From: Prevotella sp.
GTDB taxonomy: Bacteria; Bacteroidota; Bacteroidia; Bacteroidales; Bacteroidaceae
Direction: 5' to 3'
DNA: 61,068 bases
NCBI GenBank assembly: GCA_017455845.1
Contig: JAFSYY010000122.1
Coordinates: forward strand, 1-61,068
Shown here: positions 17,746 through 26,316 of the stretch, in pieces
Layout: every line of letters begins with the position of its first letter
Numbering within the stretch: position 1 is the first letter of the stretch
Notes under the pieces: model-generated
The model's database searches: none
Told to the model about the DNA's origin: nothing
What the model saw: the letters and a program-made list of their open reading frames with translations, nothing else
Translations under genes and position numbers: made by a program

Positions 17746-17756
17746 ACTGCAACACT

Positions 17757-17794
17757 CTTTTGGGACGACGGACACTGGTTCGTCGTCTCAAAAG
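17757..17794 (+). terminator. Hairpin terminator or attenuator
   Basis: CTTTTGGGACGACG (17757-17770) pairs with CGTCGTCTCAAAAG (17781-17794) with one G-T wobble, followed by AAATCTTTAATAATATTTTT. It separates the FHA/pseudoprotease gene from the small lipoprotein gene 33 bp downstream. Confidence 0.65.
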
Positions 17795-17827
17795 AAATCT
17801 TTAATAATATTTTTAATCACCAAAACA

Positions 17828-18130
17828 ATGAAAGCAATGAAGATAAAGAATATAGCCGTCATCGCTGTCATGGCACTTTTCACCATCGGACTGGCCGGAT
17901 GTCATACTACCAAAAAGACTGTTAATACTAAGACCAAGGAAGTTAGCACTGTGCTCAGCGACCAGGAGAAGCCCTTGACAGACTGGGTGAAGTGTACCAC
18001 ATGCAGCGGCAAGGGTACTTGCAGCAACTGCAACGGTAAAGGAAAGATAAACGGACGCACCTGCGCCGCATGCAGCGGAACAGGCAAGTGCAATATCTGT
18101 GGTGGCGAAGGTGGCCATCGCGCTTATTAA
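17828..18130 (+). CDS. Small lipoprotein with DnaJ-like cysteine-rich repeats
   Basis: A 100-residue exported protein. The start at 17828 gives MKAMKIKNIA followed by a hydrophobic core and a lipobox TIGLAGC. The mature part ends in four CxxC pairs of the CxxCxGxG type (CTTCSGKG, CSNCNGKG, CAACSGTG, CNICGGEG), the zinc-finger pattern of the DnaJ cysteine-rich domain, but with no J domain. Such a fold would bind two zinc ions and could act on unfolded or redox-active protein segments. It lies between the pseudoprotease and the phosphatase genes. Function is unknown. Confidence 0.8.
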   Translation: MKAMKIKNIAVIAVMALFTIGLAGCHTTKKTVNTKTKEVSTVLSDQEKPLTDWVKCTTCSGKGTCSNCNGKGKINGRTCAACSGTGKCNICGGEGGHRAY

Positions 18131-18163
18131 AAACCGTGCTTATTAAAATTATTTGATTAGATT

Positions 18164-19594
18164 ATGTCAGAAGTGAGATTCAAGTTGGCCGCAGGCACCA
18201 ACGTAGGACTTATCAGAACAAACAATGAAGATAACTTCGTGGTGTGTCCCGACCTCAGCACTTCACAATGGCTCATCCCCCAAGACGGCGACTATGCCGT
18301 CCTGGGGGAACTGGGAGCATTGCTCGTCGTGGCTGACGGTATGGGTGGCGCTAATGCAGGTGAGGTGGCTTCGGCTATTGCCGTTGAGACCATCCAGCAA
18401 CTGTTCGTACCGGACAAAATCCGTGGCGTGGTAAATGATGAAGCAGCCATCCAGAACTTCATGAAGGATGTCGTGAAGTCGGCTGACTTGAATATCCTGC
18501 AACGAAGCAAACAGGACGAGTCTGCCAAGGGAATGGGCACCACAGTGGTTATGGCCTGGATAATAGGACAGAGGGCCTACGTATGCTGGTGCGGAGACAG
18601 CCGTTGCTATTCCTTTAACTATAACAGGGGATTGTTGCAGATATCTAAAGACCATTCCTACGTGCAGGAACTGGTAGATCAGGGAGAACTGGAGCCAGAG
18701 TTCATGCACGACCATCCGCTGTCAAACGTCATCACTCGTTGCCTGGGCGACATGGAGAAGAGGGCCAACCCCGACACCAAGGTGTATGAGTTGTCCAACG
18801 GCGACAGCATCATGCTCTGTAGCGACGGTCTCTCAGGGCTTTGCTATGACGACCAGATTACGGAGATTATCGACAAGTTTGGCGAGAACCCCATGGACTG
18901 TAAGAACGAACTGATCTCGGCGGCTCTCAACAATGGCGGCCATGATAATGTGACCGTGGCGATGATTACCGTCAAGACAGATGATGACGCAGAACAGACC
19001 GTCAGGCCTGCGGCACCGCGTACGAAAGAGGAGAAGGAAGAGGCCGACACACTGAAGGACACCGTGAAGTCCTATCCAAAGATAAAGAAGAGACCCGTAC
19101 AGGAAAAGATAGAGGAAAAGCCCGTCGTCGTGGAAACACCTGCCGTGGTTGAGCCTGTTGTGGAGGAACCCGTGGCAGAACCTGTTGTGGAGACACCCGT
19201 AGTAGCAGAGCCTGTCGTGGAGAAACCCGTGGCAGAGCCTGTCGTGGAGAAACCCGTAAAGCCCGAGCCTGTTGCCAAGAAACCTGCCGAGAAGGAAAAG
19301 CCCGTCGAAGACAAAGAGGCTACGGAAGAAGCACCGGCCAAGGAGGATACCAAGGAGCAGGAGACAGAGGAAAAGAAAGATAATCCAGATGACAATGCTA
19401 CCGATGATCCTAAGTCTACCGCCAAGCCTGCCGCTCCGGTCAAGGTAAAAGGAACGTCGTGGACGGTGTGGCTGGTCGTTGTCATTGTATTCCTCTTGAT
19501 AGTGGCTTGCTGTATCTATTTCATCCCGGCATTTGCTCCCGTCAGGGAAGCCATCAGTCAGATGATTGGTGGCCAGTCGGCTAATCCTCAGTAA
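18164..19594 (+). CDS. PP2C-type Ser/Thr protein phosphatase with membrane anchor
   Basis: Metal-dependent phosphatase, 476 residues, expected to reverse the phosphorylation made by the kinases of this locus. Conserved motifs: RTNNEDN, VADGMGG (metal Asp), GMGTTVV, GDSRCY, LCSDGLSG and GGHDN. The catalytic domain covers about 1-275. A long Pro/Val/Glu repeat region (PVVEKPVAEPVVE type) forms a spacer to a single C-terminal membrane helix (about 430-455), the same topology as the kinases. It is followed after 11 bp by the second membrane kinase gene. It is the only phosphatase seen in the locus. Confidence 0.95.
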   Translation: MSEVRFKLAAGTNVGLIRTNNEDNFVVCPDLSTSQWLIPQDGDYAVLGELGALLVVADGMGGANAGEVASAIAVETIQQLFVPDKIRGVVNDEAAIQNFMKDVVKSADLNILQRSKQDESAKGMGTTVVMAWIIGQRAYVCWCGDSRCYSFNYNRGLLQISKDHSYVQELVDQGELEPEFMHDHPLSNVITRCLGDMEKRANPDTKVYELSNGDSIMLCSDGLSGLCYDDQITEIIDKFGENPMDCKNELISAALNNGGHDNVTVAMITVKTDDDAEQTVRPAAPRTKEEKEEADTLKDTVKSYPKIKKRPVQEKIEEKPVVVETPAVVEPVVEEPVAEPVVETPVVAEPVVEKPVAEPVVEKPVKPEPVAKKPAEKEKPVEDKEATEEAPAKEDTKEQETEEKKDNPDDNATDDPKSTAKPAAPVKVKGTSWTVWLVVVIVFLLIVACCIYFIPAFAPVREAISQMIGGQSANPQ

Positions 19595-19605
19595 CTTGAT
19601 TTGAC

Positions 19606-21258
19606 ATGGAAGAAGAATTGTTCTATAATAAATATCGGAAAGAAGAATGTATTGGTCGTGGCGCGTCAGCAGAAGTGTGGCGTGTCACGGACATGCAAAC
19701 GGGGGTTACACAGGCTCTGAAGATCTATGACCCGGCACTGGCCAAGGAAGAGGACGGCCTGGACCTCATGCGACATGAGTTTGCCCTGATGGCAAATATC
19801 AACCACCAGAACCTGCTTAGGCCACTCTTCTTTGATATTTGGGACAAAACAAACACACCATTCCTTGTCTTACCCTATTGCAAAAACGGAAACCTTTCGA
19901 AAAAGAAAGGTGACTTCACTGATAAGGACACATGGGAACTGCTGCGCGACGTGGCCAGCGGACTGGCCTATCTGCACAAACAAGACCCGCCCATCATTCA
20001 TCAGGACATCAAACCCGAGAATATCCTTATCAACGACGACGGCTCATACATGCTGACCGACTTCGGTGTCAGTGCACATGCCAAGGCCACCATGCACCGC
20101 ACCATCAGTGCCAAACTGACCGATGTGGGAACCATGGCCTATATGGCACCGGAGAAGTTTGGAAAGGACAAGACACTGATTATCCTCAGCGATATCTGGT
20201 CGCTCGGCGCCATGGCCTACGAGATGGTGTCGGGCGAAGTGCCTTTCTGCATCGGACAGATGGAAGGCGGCGTGCTGCAACTAAAAGGTGCAGAACTGCC
20301 CGAATTGCCCGAAACCGTTTCGCCGGAACTCAGAGAAATGATTTACAAATGCCTCGAACTGGATCCCTGGGACCGCCCGCAGGCGTCCGATATCGAGGCT
20401 ACCGCCCGCATTGCACTGGGCGAAGAACGCATCTCCATACTGCCAGGAACGCTCACCGGCACCATAGGAGGTGCAATGGGTGGCACGCAGGGAAGAGGAA
20501 ACTTGCGTGGCACGCAGGTGATGACGGACGGCAGGAATCCTCAGGGGGGGCAGACGGTCACGCCGGGCGGTCAGTATGCCCCGCAGGGTGGCGCGAATGT
20601 GCCGCCAAAGAGTTGGGAAGCACCTAAGCAAAAGAAGCCATGGGCACTGATAGCCGCCATCGCCGGCGTGTTTGTCATCCTTGCCATCGCCGCTGTCACC
20701 TTGCTTCTCATGCTGCCTAAAGATGCAACAACGACGGCAGAGTCGGAGGTGACAGAGGCATCTACAATCGAGACAACCAATCCTGTTGTGAATATAGATA
20801 AGATTGAAAGTATGCTAAGGGAATCCAGTACTGCATTGGAAGGATGGCAATTGCTTTGCAACCTTGTTAATCAGGGAAATGATGCTGATGCATGTTTCCT
20901 TATGAGTCGTCTGTGCTTTAACCATGAAGTGAACGATAAGACATTGGAACTCAGACAGATACAGAGGATACTGAAACGGCAGAATGCGGTAGACTTCTAT
21001 ATAGACGATGAGAAGGCTCTTGAGTTGTTGAATAAAACTATAGAACTTAATCCAAAACATTATAAAGCCTTGTATGAGTTGGGAAATTATTATTTGTCTA
21101 TGGCACCAAAAGAAGGAGACTTTTACAAATATATTCCTATGGCAGACAATTATTTCAGGCAGTCACTGGAGTGGGCCAGTAAGGTAAATGATACTGATTA
21201 TTATGACCTGATAAAAGATAAAATGGCAAGTTATGAAGATTGGCTTAAAAACAAATAA
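19606..21258 (+). CDS. Membrane Ser/Thr kinase with extracytoplasmic TPR-like domain
   Basis: Protein kinase of 550 residues. The glycine loop is GRGASAEVW, the Lys is in ALKIY, the catalytic loop is HQDIKPEN (132-139), then TDFG and APEK. Like the first kinase it has Gln for the HRD Arg. A Gly/Gln-rich linker leads to a membrane helix (about 345-366). The outside part has a Thr/Glu stretch and TPR-like helices (LLNKTIELNPKHYKALYELG). Base composition falls towards AT in the last 400 bp, unlike the kinase part, suggesting that the outer domain was acquired separately. The next gene starts inside its last codons (26-bp overlap), so the two are tightly coupled. Confidence 0.92.
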   Translation: MEEELFYNKYRKEECIGRGASAEVWRVTDMQTGVTQALKIYDPALAKEEDGLDLMRHEFALMANINHQNLLRPLFFDIWDKTNTPFLVLPYCKNGNLSKKKGDFTDKDTWELLRDVASGLAYLHKQDPPIIHQDIKPENILINDDGSYMLTDFGVSAHAKATMHRTISAKLTDVGTMAYMAPEKFGKDKTLIILSDIWSLGAMAYEMVSGEVPFCIGQMEGGVLQLKGAELPELPETVSPELREMIYKCLELDPWDRPQASDIEATARIALGEERISILPGTLTGTIGGAMGGTQGRGNLRGTQVMTDGRNPQGGQTVTPGGQYAPQGGANVPPKSWEAPKQKKPWALIAAIAGVFVILAIAAVTLLLMLPKDATTTAESEVTEASTIETTNPVVNIDKIESMLRESSTALEGWQLLCNLVNQGNDADACFLMSRLCFNHEVNDKTLELRQIQRILKRQNAVDFYIDDEKALELLNKTIELNPKHYKALYELGNYYLSMAPKEGDFYKYIPMADNYFRQSLEWASKVNDTDYYDLIKDKMASYEDWLKNK

Positions 21259-22804
21259 TACATTCAGCAGTAGCCTGTTGTTACCTCTGTTGATGTTCCT
21301 GTTGCCAGGCAGCATTCAGGCACAGACCATGCGCTGGGCCGTGAAACCTACGTCGGCTCATTTGGAGAACTATGGCAGCCTGGTGAAGGTGAACAAAGGC
21401 GGCAAGTATGGTTTAATCAACCGCCAGAACCAGGAAATCATTCCTGCAGAGTACGATGTCATCACATCGTTTCGCGACGGCTATGCGCTGGCGATGAACT
21501 ACAGAGGCCATAATTTGAAGATCGAAGGCATCATCACCGAGGGGAGTTATGAGTTGCAGACACCCACCGAGGATGTCTATGCCACAGACTACCAATGGTT
21601 TAGCGAGGGTCTGATGCCGGTAGTGTCGCCATCGGGCAGTTATGGCTATATGGATCCGTCGGGCGACCTCTATATCCCTTGCCAGTTTGAGGAGGCTCAT
21701 CCCTTCAGCGAGGGACTGGCATCGGTAACCATCAACGAGCAGGCCTTCTATATCACCCGACGTATGGACTATCTGCCCGTGGAGGCTGGCTATGGCGACC
21801 TGGTCTTTGCATCCACCTTCTCTGGCGGCGAGGCGGTGGTCTATAGCCGTAATATGAAGGGCTATGTCATCAACCGGCAGGGGCGTACCGTCAGGTCATA
21901 CAAAGTGAAGGCCGATAATGTGGAGGTCAATGATTATGACTACTCTATTGGCGACAACACCAAAAGCCTGCAGCAGCAAACCATGAACCTGCCTAAAGAC
22001 GAGCGTTACTCCGTCTATGAGGAGAATGGCTTGTATGGCTATAAGTGCGGCGATAAAGTCATACTTCCTGCCCAACTGGATAAGGCAGAGCCGGTGCGTG
22101 GCGGCTATGCCAACGTGCAGATGAAAGGACAGAACGGCATTCTGGAGGTCGTCGACGGCGACATCTCTACCGTGTGGAAAAACACGTCTATCAACATCAA
22201 CTCAGATGGCGTCAGCAGCGGAGGCCTGCAACTGCTTCTGCCAGAAGGTCTGAAGGATGCCGCCGTAAGACTGCACCTCGGCGACGGCCAAGGCCATGAC
22301 CTCGCCCTGCAGAACCTGTCGGAAGAGGGTACGGAGGGTACGCTGCGCGATTATGCTTTCACCTTCCGCCCCAAGGAGGAACCCAAGAGCAGCGGCAAGT
22401 CTAACGGCGACCTGGAGGTGTGGGTCGACAACTTGCTGATGGCCAAAGACCGCTGCGACCTGACCTATAACGTGGTTACCGCGCCTGTCGTGGTGCGTAA
22501 GCCTGCTGCACTGTCTATCTCCAAACCGCAAGCCAAGAACAAACGAGCCAACCCCAAAGGCGAGTTCTTCGTGAATGTGGCCGTTACCAATACGGGTGAT
22601 GAACCGGGCGATGTACAGGTGGCCTTGACGGTCAATGGCAAAAAGGTGGGCACCAGGAAAGTCAGCGTGAATGGTCGCGGTACCAGGAACTACTCGTTCC
22701 CCGTTACGGTGAAGAAACCTTTCTTTGGCAAGACCAAAGCCTCTACGGGTAGTGGACAGAAAGAAAAGGAGAACGATATTTATTATCAGCCCTTTATGGA
22801 ATAA
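21233..22804 (+). CDS. Exported WG-repeat protein
   Basis: A 523-residue protein with a signal peptide (hydrophobic core SLLLPLLMFLLP, cleavage near SIQA-QT). The first half has WG-type repeats: GKYGLINRQNQEIIPAEYD, GSYGYMDPSGDLYIP, MKGYVINRQGR and NGLYGYKCGDKVILPAQLD. The C-terminal third looks like an Ig/CARDB-like sandwich (FFVNVAVTNTGDEPGDVQV). WG repeats are common in cell-surface proteins but have no fixed biochemical role. The ATG overlaps the kinase gene by 26 bp, which suggests that the kinase and this protein work together. Its 3' end is part of a 25-bp tandem repeat. Confidence 0.82.
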   Translation: MKIGLKTNNTFSSSLLLPLLMFLLPGSIQAQTMRWAVKPTSAHLENYGSLVKVNKGGKYGLINRQNQEIIPAEYDVITSFRDGYALAMNYRGHNLKIEGIITEGSYELQTPTEDVYATDYQWFSEGLMPVVSPSGSYGYMDPSGDLYIPCQFEEAHPFSEGLASVTINEQAFYITRRMDYLPVEAGYGDLVFASTFSGGEAVVYSRNMKGYVINRQGRTVRSYKVKADNVEVNDYDYSIGDNTKSLQQQTMNLPKDERYSVYEENGLYGYKCGDKVILPAQLDKAEPVRGGYANVQMKGQNGILEVVDGDISTVWKNTSININSDGVSSGGLQLLLPEGLKDAAVRLHLGDGQGHDLALQNLSEEGTEGTLRDYAFTFRPKEEPKSSGKSNGDLEVWVDNLLMAKDRCDLTYNVVTAPVVVRKPAALSISKPQAKNKRANPKGEFFVNVAVTNTGDEPGDVQVALTVNGKKVGTRKVSVNGRGTRNYSFPVTVKKPFFGKTKASTGSGQKEKENDIYYQPFME

Positions 22805-22864
22805 TCATTAATAGCCCTTTATGGAATAATCATTAATAGCCCTTTATGGAATAATCATTAATAA
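22790..22864 (+). repeat. 25-bp tandem repeat containing a gene's last codons and stop
   Basis: Three copies of a 25-bp unit starting CCCTTTATGGAATAATC. The first copy encodes the terminal PFME and the TAA stop of the WG-repeat protein; the next two lie behind it, so the tail of the gene has been triplicated downstream of itself. Confidence 0.95.
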
Positions 22865-22878
22865 TAACAAAGATAAGT

Positions 22879-23568
22879 ATGAAGAAAATATTTCTTATGA
22901 TGGTTGCCCTTGGGATGCTGACCACAGCCAGTGCTCAGCCAGCACCGAAGGCAGACAGTGGCAAGAAGTCTGGCGTCGTCATCAAAGACGTGCGCAAAAG
23001 CGTAGTAAAACTGGGCGTAAAGGCCGGCGTTAACTTCGCCTCCATGAGCAGTTACGACAAAGTGGACCTGGGGCTTAAGAGCGGTACCAGTTTCCAGGCT
23101 GGTGCACTGCTCAGTGCTCGTTTCGGCAAGCGCACGAAAGCCAGCGATCCCGGCACGGGCTCGTTCGGCGCACAGGTGGAGTTCCTTTATATGCAGAACT
23201 CTATCAAGAACGACTATGCCGACGCTATCAAACTGAACTATTTCGCCGCTCCTATCCTGGGTAAGTGGTATTTCCTGCCTGACTTCAACGTCGAGGCTGG
23301 CATCTGCATCGCCACGATGCTCTCCTCCAGTCCTGACATGATTGAGGTGACACGCGATGGGCTGCCTATGGCAAAGATACCTACAGGCAAGTTCAAGGGC
23401 TTTGACTTCCGTCCTACCGTCGGCCTGGCCTATACCGTGGGCAATACCGGTCTGGGGCTCGGCGCACGTTACTACTTCGGCACCAGCGACTTGGCCAAGG
23501 ACTTCCCCTGCAAGGTCAACACCATCGAGGCATCTGTGTCCTACTCCTTCGACCTCTTTAAGTTCTAA
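22879..23568 (+). CDS. Outer membrane beta-barrel protein (PorT/OMP_b-brl_2 type)
   Basis: A 229-residue protein with a signal peptide (MKKIFLMMVALGMLTTASAQ) and a small barrel with alternating strands, typified by LGVKAGVNFASM, AGALLSARFG, LGLGARYYFG and the C-terminal SYSFDLFKF ending in an aromatic residue, as outer membrane proteins do. PorT-like proteins have varied roles, including in type IX secretion, but this short generic barrel gives no specific function. It is separated from the WG-repeat gene by the 25-bp repeats and followed after 35 bp by a lipoprotein gene. Confidence 0.82.
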   Translation: MKKIFLMMVALGMLTTASAQPAPKADSGKKSGVVIKDVRKSVVKLGVKAGVNFASMSSYDKVDLGLKSGTSFQAGALLSARFGKRTKASDPGTGSFGAQVEFLYMQNSIKNDYADAIKLNYFAAPILGKWYFLPDFNVEAGICIATMLSSSPDMIEVTRDGLPMAKIPTGKFKGFDFRPTVGLAYTVGNTGLGLGARYYFGTSDLAKDFPCKVNTIEASVSYSFDLFKF

Positions 23569-23603
23569 TTCCAGTTTCACATTATTATATAAGATATACG
23601 ATT

Positions 23604-24620
23604 ATGAAAAAGATATATTTTTTAGCAGTATTGTTCGCAGGCATGGCTTTCACCTCCTGTGAGAACGATGAAATTGGCGTTGTACTGGAAGATGCTCTGG
23701 TTAAAGGTACGGGACAACTGTCCATTACAGTTAATCCGTCGGATTTCTTTGCCTGTTATAACTATGAGGATACCTATCATAATATCAATACAGCCGAACG
23801 GTTCAGAACCTTTAATTCGAGTTACGGATATTTTATTGAGTTACGCTCTATGGTTTATAACCAAGAGACCGACGAACTGGTAGACTCTGTGGTCGTAAAG
23901 ACCCTCACCAATACCAATAGTTACACCAGTCCGAAGCCTATTGAACTGGCTGCCGGTAAATACACCGTCGTTTCTACGCTCTCCTTTGCAGTAGAGAACA
24001 ACGGCTCGTATATATCTTTATGGAACGTGGTTGACCGTGAGAAACTGTCAACGGTCAATATGCAGGCTCGCTCAAGAAGCAGCATGTGGTGCATCCTGTC
24101 TGTTTCTACAGACGATGTGGAGGTCGTTTCTGACCAGACCGCAACGCTCGCTACCACGCCGCATCCTGTCGGTTCACTGGTCTATTCACTCTTTGAGAAC
24201 TTCCAGTTCACCAGCGAGGCATCCTACGGTTACACACCCGACAAGACCGACCTGCAGAGAGTCAGCCTGTACACCCAGCGAACGGCTATCTCTTACAACC
24301 TGAGTCCAAAGGCCGTTAATAAGGTGAATTACCTCAATGAAGGAACAACCAGCCAGATGAAAGCCCTTATCGGTGCTTCCAAAAGCAGCGAGGGCTATAT
24401 CAAGAACACGGCTGCTTTCTCCTTCTTGCTCGAACCGCAGGAGACCATCGCCTTTGGTCTGATGCATGTTGATGAGACCACTTTCACACCGTATGGACAG
24501 AGCACCGTACAGTTGGAGGCTGGCAAGACCTACCTCGCCTATTGGGATCACTTCAGGTTGGGTGCACCCTATTTCGGCTTGGCAGATAACAATCATTTCA
24601 ATACCTACACCAAGAAATAA
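23604..24620 (+). CDS. Lipoprotein of unknown function
   Basis: A 338-residue lipoprotein. The signal peptide ends in the lipobox AFTSC, followed by ENDE, an acidic stretch consistent with surface export. The rest is predicted beta-rich with no motif I recognise; the size and pattern recall fimbrial-anchor-like lipoproteins (FimB/Mfa2 type), but I see no clear match. It has two bases between its stop and the next start, so it is co-translated with the C10 protease gene. A role as protease partner or inhibitor is possible but only inferred from position. Confidence 0.7.
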   Translation: MKKIYFLAVLFAGMAFTSCENDEIGVVLEDALVKGTGQLSITVNPSDFFACYNYEDTYHNINTAERFRTFNSSYGYFIELRSMVYNQETDELVDSVVVKTLTNTNSYTSPKPIELAAGKYTVVSTLSFAVENNGSYISLWNVVDREKLSTVNMQARSRSSMWCILSVSTDDVEVVSDQTATLATTPHPVGSLVYSLFENFQFTSEASYGYTPDKTDLQRVSLYTQRTAISYNLSPKAVNKVNYLNEGTTSQMKALIGASKSSEGYIKNTAAFSFLLEPQETIAFGLMHVDETTFTPYGQSTVQLEAGKTYLAYWDHFRLGAPYFGLADNNHFNTYTKK

Positions 24621-24622
24621 CA

Positions 24623-25633
24623 ATGTTGCGTCGTCGTCTGATAACAGTCTGCCTCTTACTGCCATTGTCTATGGCAGTCATGGCATCACCCCTCCTGTCA
24701 GAAGGGGTGGGGGAGAGACTGTCTATCGCTCCGTTGACCACCTCGCACTGGCATCAGAATGCCCCGTACAACGGGCTGTGCCCCGTGGTGGCCGACGGCA
24801 ATCTGAAGACGGCGGCGGGCTGCGTGGCTATCGCTGCCGCGCAAATCATCTATTATTGGCGCGACCATAACCCAGCCACCACGACTTACGACACCCCCAC
24901 CTATCCTTATGGTAAGGCACCTGTAACCTATTCCGTGCCGGCAGGTACACCCTACGAATGGGAACTGATGAAGGACTCTTATACCGTTGACGACTCTGAG
25001 GCATCACGCGATGCCGTGGCGCGGCTGGTGTATGTCATTGGCACGTCGGCATGGCTTTCTTACGGTGCAACCACTGGTGGCAGCATCTATGATGTCATCA
25101 ATCCGCTAGTCTCTCAGTTTCAGATGACGGCGCAGTATGCCACCAAGAATGTCTTCTCGCAAGAAGAGTGGGAGGAATTGCTCTATCAGGAGTTGGCTAA
25201 CGGGCGTCCGGTGCTTTATGCCGGCACAAAAAATGGTTCAGGACATGCTGTGGTCATCGACGGCTATGATGCCACACGGCGACTGTTCCATTTTAATTTC
25301 GGATGGGGTGGCGACGAGGATGGCTACTATACGGTGGACGATGCCACGGGCATGGACGGCTATAGCCAAAGCCAGAAGTGCGTCTATGGCATCCTGCCCA
25401 AAAGTATCGCTGAAGACACGGCGATGCGTCCTGCAACAAAGCGGCAGAACCAGGCGCTGCGCCTGTCGCACAGTGGCGACGGCTGTCTGCAGGTGGAGTC
25501 AACCGAGGACGTGGCTGTCACCATCTGCCGCATGGACGGCCAGGTGGTGTCAAGATTCCATGTCAGCGGGCGCGAAGAGGTTAGACTTCCCCGGGGACTC
25601 TATGTGATTAATGGCCAGAAATGGTTGCAATAA
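24623..25633 (+). CDS. C10 family (streptopain-like) cysteine protease without the usual propeptide
   Basis: Secreted papain-fold protease, 336 residues. Catalytic Cys is about 67 in AAGCVAIAAAQ, catalytic His about 208 in GSGHAVVIDGYD, and FHFNFGWGGDEDGYY completes the family signature. Streptopain-type enzymes usually have a propeptide of over 100 residues before the Cys; here only about 45 residues separate the signal peptide from the catalytic domain, so control must come from elsewhere, perhaps the preceding lipoprotein. The C-terminus resembles a small secretion/adhesion sandwich. Just after the signal peptide, the codons for SPLLSEGV form a CACCCCT/AGGGGTG palindrome (24687-24709), one of the in-frame repeats of this genome. 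Confidence 0.88.
   Translation: MLRRRLITVCLLLPLSMAVMASPLLSEGVGERLSIAPLTTSHWHQNAPYNGLCPVVADGNLKTAAGCVAIAAAQIIYYWRDHNPATTTYDTPTYPYGKAPVTYSVPAGTPYEWELMKDSYTVDDSEASRDAVARLVYVIGTSAWLSYGATTGGSIYDVINPLVSQFQMTAQYATKNVFSQEEWEELLYQELANGRPVLYAGTKNGSGHAVVIDGYDATRRLFHFNFGWGGDEDGYYTVDDATGMDGYSQSQKCVYGILPKSIAEDTAMRPATKRQNQALRLSHSGDGCLQVESTEDVAVTICRMDGQVVSRFHVSGREEVRLPRGLYVINGQKWLQ
24687..24709. repeat. In-frame palindrome in the C10 protease gene
   Basis: CACCCCT and AGGGGTG flank a nine-base centre. The encoded SPLLSEGV resembles the SPLLGRGV encoded by the larger palindrome in the helicase gene at 49144-49258. Confidence 0.6.
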
Positions 25634-25683
25634 ATTGCGAATTGTGAATTGTTAATTGTGAACTATGAACTAAAAACTATAAA

Positions 25684-26295
25684 ATGAATATGGAGAAAAT
25701 ACTAGGAAATCCAGAGCGCATGTTCGACGGCGACAATATCTACGTCATCAGCGAGATGGCCGAGGTAGGGCAGACCTACGGCTTTATATGCCCCACATGC
25801 CATAACTACTTCGACGTAAAGGTCGAACGTGAGGAAAACTATAAGGTAAACTGTCCAGAATGTGACACCACTATCTGCTTCACCAGCACAAAGAACGGAG
25901 GGCCTAAGGCCACGGCCGACACCAACATTCATAGGACACAGGTGTCGCTGCGCTCCAAGATGATGAAGTCGGCAGGTATGCTGAAATGGACACTCGACGG
26001 CAAGGAACAGACGAAGAAACTGAAGAAGGGAACGTATGTCATCGGCCGCCAGGATTCGTTGGAACCCTCAGACATCTCTCTGTCTGACTCTACGGCCAGC
26101 CGACGTTCCGTGCAGATAGAGGTGCACAAAGGGTCACGGTCGGGCAACTATTCGTTTAAACTGACCGTGCTCAAGACCACTAACGCCGTGTTTGTAAACA
26201 ACAACATGCTCTATGCCAACGACTGCGTTTACTTGAACTATGGCGATATTCTCAAGATTGGTGACACCGCACTACTTTTTGACAAGGCTGATTAA
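25684..26295 (+). CDS. Zinc-ribbon and FHA domain protein
   Basis: A 203-residue cytoplasmic protein without signal peptide. An N-terminal zinc ribbon (CPTC..CPEC, about 37-62) is followed by an FHA domain (about 115-200) with YVIGRQDSLEPSDISL, a degenerate SxxH region (TASRRSVQI) and VFVNNNML. It should bind phosphorylated partners of the locus, although the core Arg/Ser residues need checking. Its start is preceded by a dispersed repeat (GAATTGTGAATTG, 25636-25675), so the link to the upstream protease gene was remodelled by repeat sequence. A lipoprotein gene follows after 21 bp. Confidence 0.85.
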   Translation: MNMEKILGNPERMFDGDNIYVISEMAEVGQTYGFICPTCHNYFDVKVEREENYKVNCPECDTTICFTSTKNGGPKATADTNIHRTQVSLRSKMMKSAGMLKWTLDGKEQTKKLKKGTYVIGRQDSLEPSDISLSDSTASRRSVQIEVHKGSRSGNYSFKLTVLKTTNAVFVNNNMLYANDCVYLNYGDILKIGDTALLFDKAD

Positions 26296-26316
26296 TCATT
26301 AAAAACAAGTAATAAT

